Shown here: positions 16,788-25,800 of the stretch, one piece after another
Layout: every line of letters starts with the position of its first letter
How positions within the stretch are numbered: the first letter of the stretch is position 1
Source of the DNA: Achromobacter sp. B7
GTDB lineage: Bacteria; Pseudomonadota; Gammaproteobacteria; Burkholderiales; Burkholderiaceae_B
Direction of reading: 5' to 3'
DNA: 64,000 nucleotides
Assembly (NCBI RefSeq): GCF_003600685.1
Contig: NZ_CP032084.1
Span: forward strand, 3,596,001 to 3,660,000
Made by a program: the position numbers and the translations under genes
Notes under the pieces: generated by a model
Database searches by the model: none
Told to the model about the DNA's origin: nothing
Seen by the model: the letters and a program-made list of their open reading frames with translations, nothing else

Positions 16788-17096
16788 ATGCTCTGTACCG
16801 TCACCCGCACCCACTGCCTGGGCGAAAAGCGCCCCGACCGCGATCCCGGCCCGACTATCACGGGCACAGTGCGCATGTACTCGATCATGCGCGATGACCT
16901 GAAGCGGTACGTCAGGATCATGACGATGGACAGCCTCCAGACGTTCGGCGCATCGCAAAAAGGCGCGATCCCGGATTTAGTTCAACCCGAGCTGCTGACC
17001 TTCGGATCTGATCGCGGCATGATGGTCTGCGGCTTTGAGGAGATCGATGGCAAGCGTTACTACCAGGGCTGGTGGATGCAATGGATCGACGGCTGA
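16788..17096 (+). CDS. Unknown 102-aa protein directly behind a LexA box
   Basis: Soluble protein of 102 residues (MLCTVTRTHCLGEKR..., later VRMYSIMRDDLKRYVRIMTMD, ending RYYQGWWMQWIDG). No domain is recognised. The ribosome site is weak. The LexA-type operator 15 bases upstream means it is probably expressed only after DNA damage, i.e. around prophage induction. It may act in repair, induction or cell-cycle arrest, but nothing in the sequence decides this. Confidence 0.6.
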   Translation: MLCTVTRTHCLGEKRPDRDPGPTITGTVRMYSIMRDDLKRYVRIMTMDSLQTFGASQKGAIPDLVQPELLTFGSDRGMMVCGFEEIDGKRYYQGWWMQWIDG

Positions 17097-17197
17097 TCTT
17101 TCCGCACTCGGACCGTAGTGCCGCAACACTATTGCAAGCGCCGCACGAGCGACGGCATACTGGCCTCCCATTCACCATACTTTTGGAGGGTTCAGCA

Positions 17198-17455
17198 ATG
17201 CACTGCGATCACATCCAGAAGCTCGGCGCGAAAGCCGCCCGCGAGGGGTTGACCCTGTGGGACTGCCCATACTTACGCGCTGCCGAAATGCCGGGACATA
17301 CCGGAGAACGGATCTCGGATTGGGTACTGAAGATCGAGGCATGGGAAGCAGGGTTCCGAAAGCATGTGCGGGCTCGGTCACCCACGGTGCGAGGCCGAGT
17401 TCGCGCTCTAGTCGCCGCGAACCGAAGTTCTGCGGTAGTCCTCAGCACGGGCTAG
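17198..17455 (+). CDS. Rmf-like small protein (ribosome modulation factor/CrpP-type fold)
   Basis: 85 residues from ATG 17198, nine bases after GGAGG. The core GAKAAREGLTLWDCPYLRAAE followed by W-x6-W-x2-GF follows the Rmf pattern G-x2-A-x3-G-x5-CPY ... W-x2-GW, with a short insertion between the halves. Rmf dimerises ribosomes in stationary phase; phage and plasmid relatives have other roles. The match is by eye and moderate. It ends overlapping the convergent gene at 17408 by 48 bases. Confidence 0.5.
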   Translation: MHCDHIQKLGAKAAREGLTLWDCPYLRAAEMPGHTGERISDWVLKIEAWEAGFRKHVRARSPTVRGRVRALVAANRSSAVVLSTG

Positions 17456-17632
17456 CGTGCGGTAGAACATGGAGCCCACATTGACGAGCCTGGTGCACTC
17501 ATCAACGCTCAGCCTGTCGCTGATTTCCACAAGGCAGTTGGCGTACTCGGTAAGCACTTGCGCCCAATCATCGAAATTTTGACCGGGGGCAGCGTGGGAG
17601 ATCATTTTCGCGAGAAGTTCATCACGTAGCAT
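17408..17632 (-). CDS. Small conserved protein, 74 aa, relative of the host protein at 2131-2388
   Basis: Starts MLRDELLAKMISH with AAAGG upstream. The core W-AQVLTEYANCL-x16-LVNVGSMFYRTL matches the host protein in residues and spacing. Function unknown. It lies on the strand opposite its neighbours near the attL end, and may be lysogenically expressed. Confidence 0.6.
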   Translation of the reverse strand: MLRDELLAKMISHAAPGQNFDDWAQVLTEYANCLVEISDRLSVDECTRLVNVGSMFYRTLARAEDYRRTSVRGD

Positions 17633-17693
17633 GGCGGGGCCTTTGATTTGCGAGCCGATGCGTCGCAGCAATCGGCATGCCCGCCCGCCATTC

Positions 17694-17718
17694 AGCGCCC
17701 CTCTACGGGGCGCTTTCT
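17694..17718 (+). terminator. Intrinsic terminator
   Basis: AGCGCCCC and GGGGCGCT pair around a 5-base loop, followed by TTCT. It would end plus-strand transcription from the SRAP/Rmf-like region. Confidence 0.6.
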
Positions 17719-17875
17719 ATTGCCTAGAGTTTCGCGGCCCTTGTCCATAGGCAGATTGGGGGATACGCCCCGCCCTTCCCTGCATGGTACGAATGAAGTG
17801 CCACGGGAAAGCGCTGACCGCCGGCACATGACGTCGATCCCGATGCGGACGTGCAGGCTACAGGAGGGGCAATTT

Positions 17876-18100
17876 ATGGCTTCCGGCTCCCGGTTGTCCG
17901 ACGTTATCGTCAAACTGCCTGATCGGTCCACATGTCGAGTGGAGCGGCGCCTGGTGATCAAGCGCAGTCCCAATGCAGCGCCAGTTCACCAGTATGTGTG
18001 TACTCTTCCCACCGGCGAACCGGTCACTTGGCTTGGCGATGGCAAATACCGGTTGCCCTGCGGCGCCATCGGCATCGCCGTCGCCCACAAAAAACCGTAG
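17876..18100 (+). CDS. Hypothetical prophage protein, 74 aa
   Basis: ATG 17876 follows AGGAGGGG, a very strong ribosome site, so I set the start here rather than earlier in the open frame. The product (MASGSRLSDVIVKLPD...) is soluble, basic and beta-rich, ending GAIGIAVAHKKP. No family is recognised. The sequence between the terminator at 17694 and this start holds no gene. Confidence 0.55.
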   Translation: MASGSRLSDVIVKLPDRSTCRVERRLVIKRSPNAAPVHQYVCTLPTGEPVTWLGDGKYRLPCGAIGIAVAHKKP

Positions 18101-18175
18101 GGGCTGGCCGACTAGGGAACGCGCACAGGCATAAACGGTTCATAATTGTCCGCACCTATCAACGCAGGGGCGATC

Positions 18176-18514
18176 ATGGCCTTCTATGCTCAAGAACGAG
18201 TGTCCACTTGCGATATAGCGGGCGCCGTGGCCCGCGCGGCGCTAGAAGACATACGCATCAATTCGTTCGCATGTCCGGGGTTACCTGAAATTCGAGTGTT
18301 CGAAGCAAGCAAGACCAAGTTCGAAATCACCCTACGGCTGCGCGCGGAAAGTGACACGCTGATCGAGGCATTCGCACTGGGCCGTCAGGAAGCGTTATCC
18401 GCCGCGCGAGGGTTTTTGGATGACACGCTTACACCGGAGGCCTTATTGGCCCAGGTCCAAGGAGCAATGGCCTCTTTGGAAAGACAATACAAAGAAGCCG
18501 CGCGGGACGCGTAG
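18176..18514 (+). CDS. Hypothetical prophage protein, 112 aa
   Basis: Starts MAFYAQERVSTCDIAG at ATG 18176 after GCAGGGG. Soluble, with an amphipathic C-terminal helix (LTPEALLAQVQGAMASLERQYKEAARDA). No family is recognised. It ends two bases before the convergent Rz-like gene. Confidence 0.5.
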   Translation: MAFYAQERVSTCDIAGAVARAALEDIRINSFACPGLPEIRVFEASKTKFEITLRLRAESDTLIEAFALGRQEALSAARGFLDDTLTPEALLAQVQGAMASLERQYKEAARDA

Positions 18515-18515
18515 G

Positions 18516-19034
18516 CTAGCGCGATCGCGCTTGGCAAGCCTCCAGCTGCGCGGTCACTCTTTGGATCCCGGCCCGGAGGGCGAAATAATCCGATCGAGCA
18601 CCGGGATCAAGTTCGGCGCGGGCTCCATCACCCACGCGGGCGCCGGCTCCGGTTTGGGGCAATCCACTGCTGGCGGGAGAGCAGGTGGCAGCGACGTGCA
18701 GCCGCTGGCGCCCAGCATCAACGTCAGCACGCAGAGCATCGTTTTGTACTTGCGCATTGCGCATCCCTCCGTAGGCGGCCCATTCGGCCTTGGCGTTCCG
18801 TTCGTTGATCTGGCCAACCTCGGCCACGCGGCGCTCCAGGATCTCGCGGGCCTGGCGCCGCGACTCGGCGACTCGGGCCGACTGATCGGCCTTCATCGCT
18901 GCGACCTCAGCGCCATACCGCCAGCCCTGTACCTTCCACGCAGCGCCACCGGCGACGATGGCGCCCGCCGACAGAGCTGCGGCGTACCCTTTCCAGCCCC
19001 CAAACGCGCCCGTCAGCTTGGCCAGCGGGTTCAT
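18516..19034 (-). CDS. i-spanin (Rz-like)
   Basis: 172 residues: an N-terminal membrane segment (GYAAALSAGAIVAGGAAW), then a long helical periplasmic part with a coiled-coil look (ESRRQAREILERRVAEVGQINERNAKAEWAAY). Rz-type spanins join an outer-membrane lipoprotein partner to fuse the two membranes in the last step of lysis. The partner Rz1 gene lies inside this gene in another frame. Its start overlaps the endolysin stop (ATGA). Confidence 0.8.
   Translation of the reverse strand: MNPLAKLTGAFGGWKGYAAALSAGAIVAGGAAWKVQGWRYGAEVAAMKADQSARVAESRRQAREILERRVAEVGQINERNAKAEWAAYGGMRNAQVQNDALRADVDAGRQRLHVAATCSPASSGLPQTGAGARVGDGARAELDPGARSDYFALRAGIQRVTAQLEACQARSR
18554..18757 (-). CDS. o-spanin lipoprotein (Rz1-like), nested inside Rz
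   Basis: 67 residues starting MRKYKTMLCVLTLMLGASGC: a signal peptide with lipobox LGASGC, predicted to be cut before Cys20. The mature part is proline-rich (SLPPALPPAVDCPKPEPAPAW), as in lambda Rz1. It is wholly embedded in the Rz gene in a different frame. Confidence 0.85.
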   Translation of the reverse strand: MRKYKTMLCVLTLMLGASGCTSLPPALPPAVDCPKPEPAPAWVMEPAPNLIPVLDRIISPSGPGSKE

Positions 19035-19531
19035 GGCACCACCTGGGCGACGGCCTGGCGGTAGAGGTCTGGCCAGGTTTGTGGGTGCGGCTTGCCAGGG
19101 ATCCAGGTGCGCAGGTACAGCGCCCAGGCGGCATCCGCGTCACCCACAGCCGGCAGGCGGCCGGGATCGCTCCATAGAAGCAGACGCGCCAAGCCTGCGG
19201 CCAGCACATCGTCGTTTTCGATTGCATCCCAGATAGCCGCATCACGGGCCGGAACGCCGCGCGCTTGATACAGAGCCGCCGCGGCTGCCTTGGTGGCGGC
19301 GTGCAAGCGGACGCCATGAACCATGCCCCCGCCCTGCTCTGCCTGCCAGAAGCTCTTGGCCGGCCCGGTCGGGCGCGGCGGGTTGCCCACGATCTGGCGG
19401 CGATGCTCGAACCGGCTTTCCTGCAACCCAATGGCCAGCAGCATCACGCGCGCCGCCGGCGTGTCCATCTTGGCTGGCAGCAGCGCCAGCGCCGGGTTGA
19501 TACCCGTCTTGGTGATCTCGGAGAGGTTCAT
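19031..19531 (-). CDS. Putative endolysin (transglycosylase-like)
   Basis: 166 residues from ATG 19531. It lies between holin and spanin genes with ATGA overlaps on both sides, the classical endolysin position. The segment MLLAIGLQESRFEHRRQ contains a Glu in a helix resembling the catalytic site of lytic transglycosylases (xQESRF), and the C-terminal half is Trp-rich (WDAIEND, WALYLRTW). There is no signal peptide, so it needs the holin. Assignment rests on position and this motif. Confidence 0.7.
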   Translation of the reverse strand: MNLSEITKTGINPALALLPAKMDTPAARVMLLAIGLQESRFEHRRQIVGNPPRPTGPAKSFWQAEQGGGMVHGVRLHAATKAAAAALYQARGVPARDAAIWDAIENDDVLAAGLARLLLWSDPGRLPAVGDADAAWALYLRTWIPGKPHPQTWPDLYRQAVAQVVP

Positions 19532-19806
19532 TGCTTCGGTGTCCTGATGTGCTTGGCCGTCACTGCGGCCACGTAGAAGGCGGCGGACGCAGCGAGGGCA
19601 GCATCGCCCGCGCTGGCCCATCCCGCCACGAAGACCCGGCACGCTGCGCCCGTCGCGGTAAGGCAGACTGTGGCCAGGCCGATGCGCTCCAGCGTCGTGT
19701 CGTTGATCGACCTCGCAAAGACCGCGAGCGCAGCACCGCCCGCAACTACAAGCCAGCAGACGAATGCCAGCACAGCCCACAAAGTGATATAGATCTTGGT
19801 ATCCAT
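19528..19806 (-). CDS. Holin-like membrane protein, 92 aa
   Basis: Starts MDTKIYITLWAVLAF; hydrophobic segments at about residues 6-32 and 45-80 predict two or three membrane helices with a charged C-terminus (TAKHIRTPKQ). Directly upstream of and overlapping the endolysin gene. Expected to form the inner-membrane lesion or act as antiholin for the neighbouring protein. Confidence 0.7.
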   Translation of the reverse strand: MDTKIYITLWAVLAFVCWLVVAGGAALAVFARSINDTTLERIGLATVCLTATGAACRVFVAGWASAGDAALAASAAFYVAAVTAKHIRTPKQ

Positions 19807-19807
19807 G

Positions 19808-20116
19808 TCAGGCTCCTTTGCCGCGAACGCGGTCAAGTACTGCTTGCCACAGGGCACCGATGGGCGCTTCCTGCACGGCCTGCCACATACGCGACATGAT
19901 CGCCATGCCCAGGAAACCGCAGAGGAAGCCCGACAGGCCCTCGGGAATCCCGAGGAACTGCGCCAGCCACGGCGACCCGTAGTAGGCCAACGCGGCCCCG
20001 GTCGCGGCCATGCTGGCCTTCGCCGTCCGCGATCCTTGTAGGAACCGCATAGACACCATCGCGCCAATCACGCCGGCCAGCTTTGCCGCGAGGGCGTCGA
20101 AATCTTGGATGTTCAA
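19808..20116 (-). CDS. Second holin/antiholin candidate, 102 aa
   Basis: Begins at TTG 20116 with AGGGGA upstream (MNIQDFDALAAKLAGVIGAM). Hydrophobic stretches at about 12-22, 35-55 and 58-75 (LSGFLCGFLGMAIMSRMW) suggest a membrane protein of the phage holin type. First gene of the lysis cassette, 20 bases after a terminator. Which of the two proteins is the holin cannot be told. Confidence 0.65.
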   Translation of the reverse strand: MNIQDFDALAAKLAGVIGAMVSMRFLQGSRTAKASMAATGAALAYYGSPWLAQFLGIPEGLSGFLCGFLGMAIMSRMWQAVQEAPIGALWQAVLDRVRGKGA

Positions 20117-20135
20117 TCGCGTCCCCTATAGACGT

Positions 20136-20158
20136 AAAAAGGCCCGCTGATGCGGGCC
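20136..20158 (-). terminator. Intrinsic terminator before the lysis cassette
   Basis: On the minus strand GGCCCGC-ATCA-GCGGGCC is followed by TTTTT. It lies between the tail genes and the first holin gene, so late transcription must read through it. Confidence 0.8.
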
Positions 20159-20214
20159 GCTATCCTAAATCTGTGAAAAAGATAAAATCCCCTCCTTCGA
20201 CAAGCGAGGGCGAC

Positions 20215-21006
20215 ATGGCTATCCCCTACCACCGGAAGTTTCCTGTATATGACTTTTGGAAAGGATTGTTCAAAGGCAAAGTGCTGATTCAGCGCAAGCT
20301 TTTCGGACATCTCAAGGAGCAGGTGAAGTCGTGGCCGAAGGAAAAGCAATACACACACGGGTATTTCTACCAAGGCCTAGAAGAACTTGGGATTACTGGT
20401 GGCAAGCCAACCGGTTTTCGCTTTAAGCAGTACGACGTCGATCAGATTCTGAATAACGCTGACATTCTTGATATCGGCAGTAACGCTGGCTTTGTCGCCG
20501 TTTACTGTGCCTGGCGGGCCAAGTCCGTCACAGCGATCGAATTGAACCCGCATCTCAACCGCGTAGCCCGCGACACCGCAAAGCACTTTAAACTGAGCAA
20601 TATGGAGGTCATCGACGGCGACTTCTCCACGTTCCAAAGCGACCGAAAATACGATGTGGTCCTGTCGTTCTCGAACCACCACACCATCGATGGGAACCTT
20701 GACATGGGGTTCGAGAACTACATCAAGCGGATCGTTTCGTTTCTTCGCCCCGGTGGCCACCTCCTATTCGAGAGCCACAATGTTTTCGCGGAAGGGAAAG
20801 GCGGAATGGGTGACGATGGCGACATGGAACACAAGGTCGCCATCATGAACAAGTACTTCACCATTGAGCGGTACCGCATGGTGAATTGCTTCCTCAAGCA
20901 CGGCATCGAAGATCTGGACAAGCTCTTTATCGTCGCGCGCCTCGCTGACGATCCGGAACCCGTCGACTTCAAGCTTCCCGAGGCGATCAAGAAGTACGCC
21001 TACTAG
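20215..21006 (+). CDS. SAM-dependent methyltransferase (prophage cargo)
   Basis: 263 residues from ATG 20215 after GCGAGGG. Class I methyltransferase fold: motif I ILDIGSNAGFVAVYCA at about residues 85-100, acidic end of strand 2 in VTAIELNPHLNRVA, motif II VIDGDF, and DVVLSFSNHHTI (motif IV region), then FLRPGGHLLFESHN. The target is unknown; the fold alone does not separate small-molecule, sugar or protein substrates. It is on the strand opposite to the late genes, between fibre and lysis modules, a common cargo spot. Its stop overlaps that of the fibre gene. Base composition looks poorer in GC than the neighbours. Confidence 0.8.
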   Translation: MAIPYHRKFPVYDFWKGLFKGKVLIQRKLFGHLKEQVKSWPKEKQYTHGYFYQGLEELGITGGKPTGFRFKQYDVDQILNNADILDIGSNAGFVAVYCAWRAKSVTAIELNPHLNRVARDTAKHFKLSNMEVIDGDFSTFQSDRKYDVVLSFSNHHTIDGNLDMGFENYIKRIVSFLRPGGHLLFESHNVFAEGKGGMGDDGDMEHKVAIMNKYFTIERYRMVNCFLKHGIEDLDKLFIVARLADDPEPVDFKLPEAIKKYAY

Positions 21007-21719
21007 GCCGGGGCCAGAACGGTAATCGTGCCGTTCCCGCCCATCGCCTTCAACGCGCCATTTTCCACCCAAAGCTGAACCACCCCAGCAACCGGCGCAA
21101 TTGGCGTTGTGCCAACACCGATAGCCACCCCGCCAGTCATGCCCGTCCCGGCCTTGGCGGTTGGGCCGATCAGCATGTTCCGCGTCTCCGATGAAGTGAA
21201 TCGGACGGCTCGCGTCATGCCCCCTGCACCACCCGTTAGGATATCGAGATTGTTCTGGCCGGGGGCCGTGATCCGGGCAGTGGGTGTTGCTCCCCAGTAA
21301 AGGGCGAAGCTGCCCGCACCATCCTTTGCTGGATACACGTCACCGTTATCCTTGCGCACGTTCAGGAACGCATTGCACTGTGCCGGGATGCCGAAGCCCG
21401 CGAACATCTTCCAGGTGTTGCCGTCGGCGGGATCGTAGCCATGCGACCAGTGGTGGGTGGATCCTTGCTGGTAGCCAAACCACGCAGGTTTCCCATGATT
21501 AGACTCGGCGTAAACCCCCATCTCCCCGCCGTCGTTCTCGAACTCAACCCGCACTACTTGGTCAATCGTGCCACGCTTCCAGAAATGGAAGTCACAGGCA
21601 TAGTCTGACCATTTGCCGCTACCAGCAGGCACTCCGCCGTGGGCGGAGATCCAGTCGGCAGGGTCCTGCATTAAGATGACTTTGTACCCTTGAGGGTCTT
21701 GAACCGGTGTGATAATCAC
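21003..21719 (-). CDS. Putative tail fibre/receptor-binding protein, 238 aa
   Basis: GTG start at 21719 six bases after GGAG. The product has no membrane segment and is rich in Gly, Trp and aromatic residues (CDFHFWKRGTIDQVV, YQQGSTHHWSHGYDP), with a C-terminal Gly/Thr-rich repeat-like part (GTGMTGGVAIGVGTTPIAP). Position behind J and the adjacent fibre genes supports a distal tail or receptor-binding role. Confidence 0.6.
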   Translation of the reverse strand: MIITPVQDPQGYKVILMQDPADWISAHGGVPAGSGKWSDYACDFHFWKRGTIDQVVRVEFENDGGEMGVYAESNHGKPAWFGYQQGSTHHWSHGYDPADGNTWKMFAGFGIPAQCNAFLNVRKDNGDVYPAKDGAGSFALYWGATPTARITAPGQNNLDILTGGAGGMTRAVRFTSSETRNMLIGPTAKAGTGMTGGVAIGVGTTPIAPVAGVVQLWVENGALKAMGGNGTITVLAPA

Positions 21720-21737
21720 GGCGGACTCCGAGTTCGA

Positions 21738-22163
21738 TCAGGCGCGGACCTGTGCCGCGCGTTGGAACAACTGAACGACGTAGTTCTCATCCCAGCCGCG
21801 TGCCGTGGCCAATGCGCAGATGGCCGCACTAGAGTTTGAAAACACGGCGGAGGTTTCCAAGGCGAGCTTGTGCAACGGTTCCGCCTCCTGTTCGCCCCAC
21901 TCGAGGACGGCGCTGAGCTCGTTCAGTTCGAGCAGCGCCCCGAATAGCTGGAAGCGGGACACCTGAATGTCCCTGGCGGGAGAGGGACCGCCCGCACCTG
22001 CCGCTTCGTCGCGAACCCAACCCGTTTGATCCCACTTCAGACTGAAGCGGTCTTCAAATTGCGCCTCATCGAGAGGCACAGCGCCGACAGGAACGGCGTC
22101 CACGGTGTCATCATTGTGGGCGCTAACAACGCGCCCTTCTTGGTCAACATAAGCAAAGCGCAT
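21738..22163 (-). CDS. Tail fibre-associated protein, 141 aa
   Basis: Starts MRFAYVDQEGRVVSAHNDDT at ATG 22163 after AAGGAG. The N-terminal half is beta-like and the C-terminal half helical (FQLFGALLELNELSAVLEWGE). It lies between two fibre genes, the usual place for a tail fibre assembly chaperone; that role is inferred from position. Confidence 0.55.
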   Translation of the reverse strand: MRFAYVDQEGRVVSAHNDDTVDAVPVGAVPLDEAQFEDRFSLKWDQTGWVRDEAAGAGGPSPARDIQVSRFQLFGALLELNELSAVLEWGEQEAEPLHKLALETSAVFSNSSAAICALATARGWDENYVVQLFQRAAQVRA

Positions 22164-22164
22164 T

Positions 22165-22860
22165 TTAAGACTCCTTAATGATTTCAATCGTCGCGTAAAC
22201 CTCGGACGTGCTCACGTTCACAGGACTTCCCAAACCCGACGACACGGACTCTTGGCAGTAGTGGCGTAACTCGAAAACCTTCGGCGACGTCAATACAAGG
22301 CGACCCTGCACGAATGAACGCGTCATCGACGTTTCCCCTGGCGTTGCCGCGAACGACGAAGTGTTTTCCGAGGTACCAAACATGATGCTTCCGCTGTCCG
22401 AAACGCTGTAGAGCCGTGCCGTATGAAGGTTGACGCCATTAGCGGGGGAGCTCGCGGAAATCCTGTAGGTGCCCGCAGGCAACGTTATCTGGGACGAAGC
22501 CAGGGACGCCCCGGTGATGGTGTTAGCTCGGATCGTATTCAGCGCTCGAACCGAGAACGTGCCAGCGACTGACGCGCCGGCACTCATGCCGACGGCCTTT
22601 TCTTCAGTTACCAGCATGTACCCTGTACTGCCTGACGGGAATATCTCTCCCAGGACTATCCACGCCGTATTCGCGGCATTTCGGCGCTTCAACAAGCCCG
22701 AAGCAGTGTCCGCCCATTTCGAGAATGGCCAGGCATACGCAGCAGGGTCAGTCGTTCCAGAAAATTCAGTCGCGATTGCCGAAAGTGCAGCGTTTATGGC
22801 CGGTATGCCCACGATGCCAGGCAGTGGCGGGGTAGTCGAAAGTTGCGGGTTTGCTTGCAT
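22165..22860 (-). CDS. Putative tail fibre/appendage protein, 231 aa
   Basis: N-terminal Pro/Ala-rich region (PPLPGIVGIPAINAALSAIA), then WADTASGLLKRRNAANTAWIVLGE, a segment common in short phage appendage proteins that attach to the tail tip. The C-terminal part is a beta-rich domain (ITLPAGTYRISASSPA ... FELRHYCQE) resembling TNF-like/C1q-like phage tips. It follows J by one base. Confidence 0.6.
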   Translation of the reverse strand: MQANPQLSTTPPLPGIVGIPAINAALSAIATEFSGTTDPAAYAWPFSKWADTASGLLKRRNAANTAWIVLGEIFPSGSTGYMLVTEEKAVGMSAGASVAGTFSVRALNTIRANTITGASLASSQITLPAGTYRISASSPANGVNLHTARLYSVSDSGSIMFGTSENTSSFAATPGETSMTRSFVQGRLVLTSPKVFELRHYCQESVSSGLGSPVNVSTSEVYATIEIIKES

Positions 22861-22861
22861 A

Positions 22862-25800
22862 TCAATATCCCTGTGCTATCCAATTAATTCGTCTTTGAAC
22901 TGCGGTCGAACCGTTCATGATCGCGATGTCGAACCCCTCTTCATCTGTTGTCGTCTCCAGCACTACCGATCGATCTCCGGCCTGAGCATCCAGCACTGTC
23001 ACCTGCACGTTGGGCCTCGCATGAAACGTCTTCGGGAATGTGACCCGCAACCCAGAAGTCGGCACAAGAACTGCCTCAGCCCTCTGCACCAAATCAGGCA
23101 CATCAATCGTCCATTCAAACTTTGTGACAAAGGGGATCACCTTTGGATCCGACGTGGCTAGGAGCAAACGAAGGTCGAAGTACCGCGCGTTGATCAGCCC
23201 GGGCACATAATCCACCCAGTCGCCCCACTCGCCCGCGACCTGCGCGGAGCGAATCTGTGGGCGCAGCGTGATGGCTTGGCGTGCAGATCCATTCAATAGA
23301 TCGGCCACCGCCAGCAGATCCGAAGACGTCAACAAGTCATCGTCCACGTTGAACGCCAACAGATCCGTCGTCACATCGATGCGGACCGGGGTAACGAATC
23401 CGACGTCTACCTGGTCCGTCCCAGCTATGGCGTACATACCGGATTCGGCCGGCCCACCCAGCCACAACAGGTCCGGTTCCGCAAGCAAATCCGAACTTGC
23501 AAGCAGATCTCCCTGAGGCGTCAGCGTGAGAACAGACCCGAAGACAGCAGCGCCTTCCGCAACAGTTCCGTGCCATTCCGGCGCTTCGTCGCGCACGATC
23601 AAGACGTTCCGAACAAGCACCGCTCCTGAGATGAGCAATCGGGCGGGCGGCCCATACAGCACTACCCCGCTTGACAGACGGAAGCGAGCCGCGACCCAAT
23701 ACATGGCGTTCCCAACTGCAAGGATGTCCGTACTGTCGGTGGTCGCCACAACACTGGCATTCGTCCACGTGTCCCCGATTCGTATTTCGTAGGCCGGCTC
23801 GCGGACATCCGCCACCCTGCGCCAGGTTAGGACAGTGAGGCCGTCTCGAAATACGCTGGTCAGGCCGTTCACCGCGGGCAGGGGGACATTCAACCCCTCG
23901 ACCACATATTGCTGGCGGTACGGCGTACCGATGCTGAGCTGGTTTACCGGGCGAACGGTTGCGACAATTACGTCACCACTCTTCGCTTGGACCGTCGCCT
24001 GACGCTCCATGGTGGTGGTCGGGTTCTGCGGCACACCGTTGATGCTGTAGTTGAGCTGGACTCGATTGGCCGCCGACAAGACCCACCCGATCTGGACGTC
24101 GATCAGATCCGATGCGACATTGCGAATGGACTCCGAGAACGTGACGGAAAACACAATGCCGCCCAGCAGCGCGCCATCCCTTGGAGGCGTGTACGCGTAC
24201 GGATTGGATTCGCTCAAGTAATAGTTGTAATCCTCATCTGTAGCCTCGAATCGGATTCCATCGCCAGCAGGGGCCACGCCAGTTATTTTGAAGCGGCGTC
24301 CTGGCGTAGTGATTGGATCAAACTGCCAGGCCCAATCGAACGGCGAATAATCCTCGTACCCTGGGTCGCCGGGCAACGGGAAGCCAGCGAGCGGCGACAC
24401 AAGCTTGAGCTCAGTGACCTTATCGCCCACTTCCGACACAACGTTGCCGACACGCATGTTTCCGTGGGGGTCACGCAGCAGAATGATGCCGTCACCGTCG
24501 GTGGCCACGCCCTGGGTCAGGACAAGCGTCGGCGTGGCGCCCCCGTGCGAACCCGGCGCAAGACGACCGGAGTAGCCCCACACGGTAAGGTCGTGGGAGA
24601 AGCTCACCACATCACCGCGCGTGCAAACCAGGCCCTCTACGTCCGTTTCCCAGGTGATCTTACGGCGCCGAAACACTTGACTGGCCGCGATCAAATTCGC
24701 CTCTCGGCCCGCCATGTTGCTGTTCGTGCAGCCGTCCAGATCCAATTGAAGCGGATTGTTGGTCGAGGTCGCGCCAGGCACCTTTACTCGCACTTCGCCC
24801 ATGGTCCAGCCAGCGTCTTTATCGACGAAGTTGACCACGACTTCGTCAACCGTGCCCTCATTAAGATAGGCTACTTTGAATGATCCGGCCTTGATGTTGA
24901 ATGGCCCGAACATGGCGGTAATTGGGAGCGCTTCGGCGTCCCAGATAACTCCCAGTTTTCCGGTTTGGTAGGACATCGTCGCGCGCCCGGCACGAGCGAT
25001 GATCTGCAACACCCCGGCAGCGCTCATCTTGCGATCCAGCACATAGTCAAAGGTCAGTTGCTTCTGATCGCACCATGCCGCCCAAGCCTTGATGCCCTCG
25101 ATGTCAATTTGAGAGTCGCTTAAGCCGCCGCCAAAAATGCGATTCCCAACTGAGCTAAATCCGCCACGGGCGAAGTATAGGAACCACCATGCTGGGTTAG
25201 AAGTCGGCAGGAAATCCCACGCCGAGCCGGTCCAGACGGAACACCATGCCGAAGCGATAGCGCTAAACTCGTCAACCGCACCATTCAACTGCCCCGTCGC
25301 CTTGATTCGAAGCGCAGCGCGGCATTGACCGGTGTAGTCGGCGGAGTCCCTCTGAAAGGCCAGCATCTGGCTCACAGCAGTCTCGTTCGACTCGCGCGAA
25401 TCGTTGATGTCCGCCGTTACCTTCATGACCCGGACTTCGTACTGGCCTTCTGGGACTCCCCAACTGATTGCGGCGCGTATGGGTTCCTGCCTGGAACCGA
25501 AGAACCGATTCCCTCGTGCACCGGGCGTAATGAGCGGATCCGGCGCCATGCCCTGCCAAGGCTGACCCAATTGATACGGGTGCGGCTTCCATTGCCATTG
25601 CCCCGTGCGCACTACCCCAGGCTGATTAGGATCGGGGATCACGAATAAATCGCCCTCAATGTGATCGCCGGGGTTGACACTGCCATACTGGATCTGCGTC
25701 TGCTCAGGGAACACAACTGCCGACCAGTAATGCGTGGCAAAGACCGCCTCGATGGTGCCGTACTCCGTCCAGGCGGTGGCGCCGACACGGCGATATTGAA

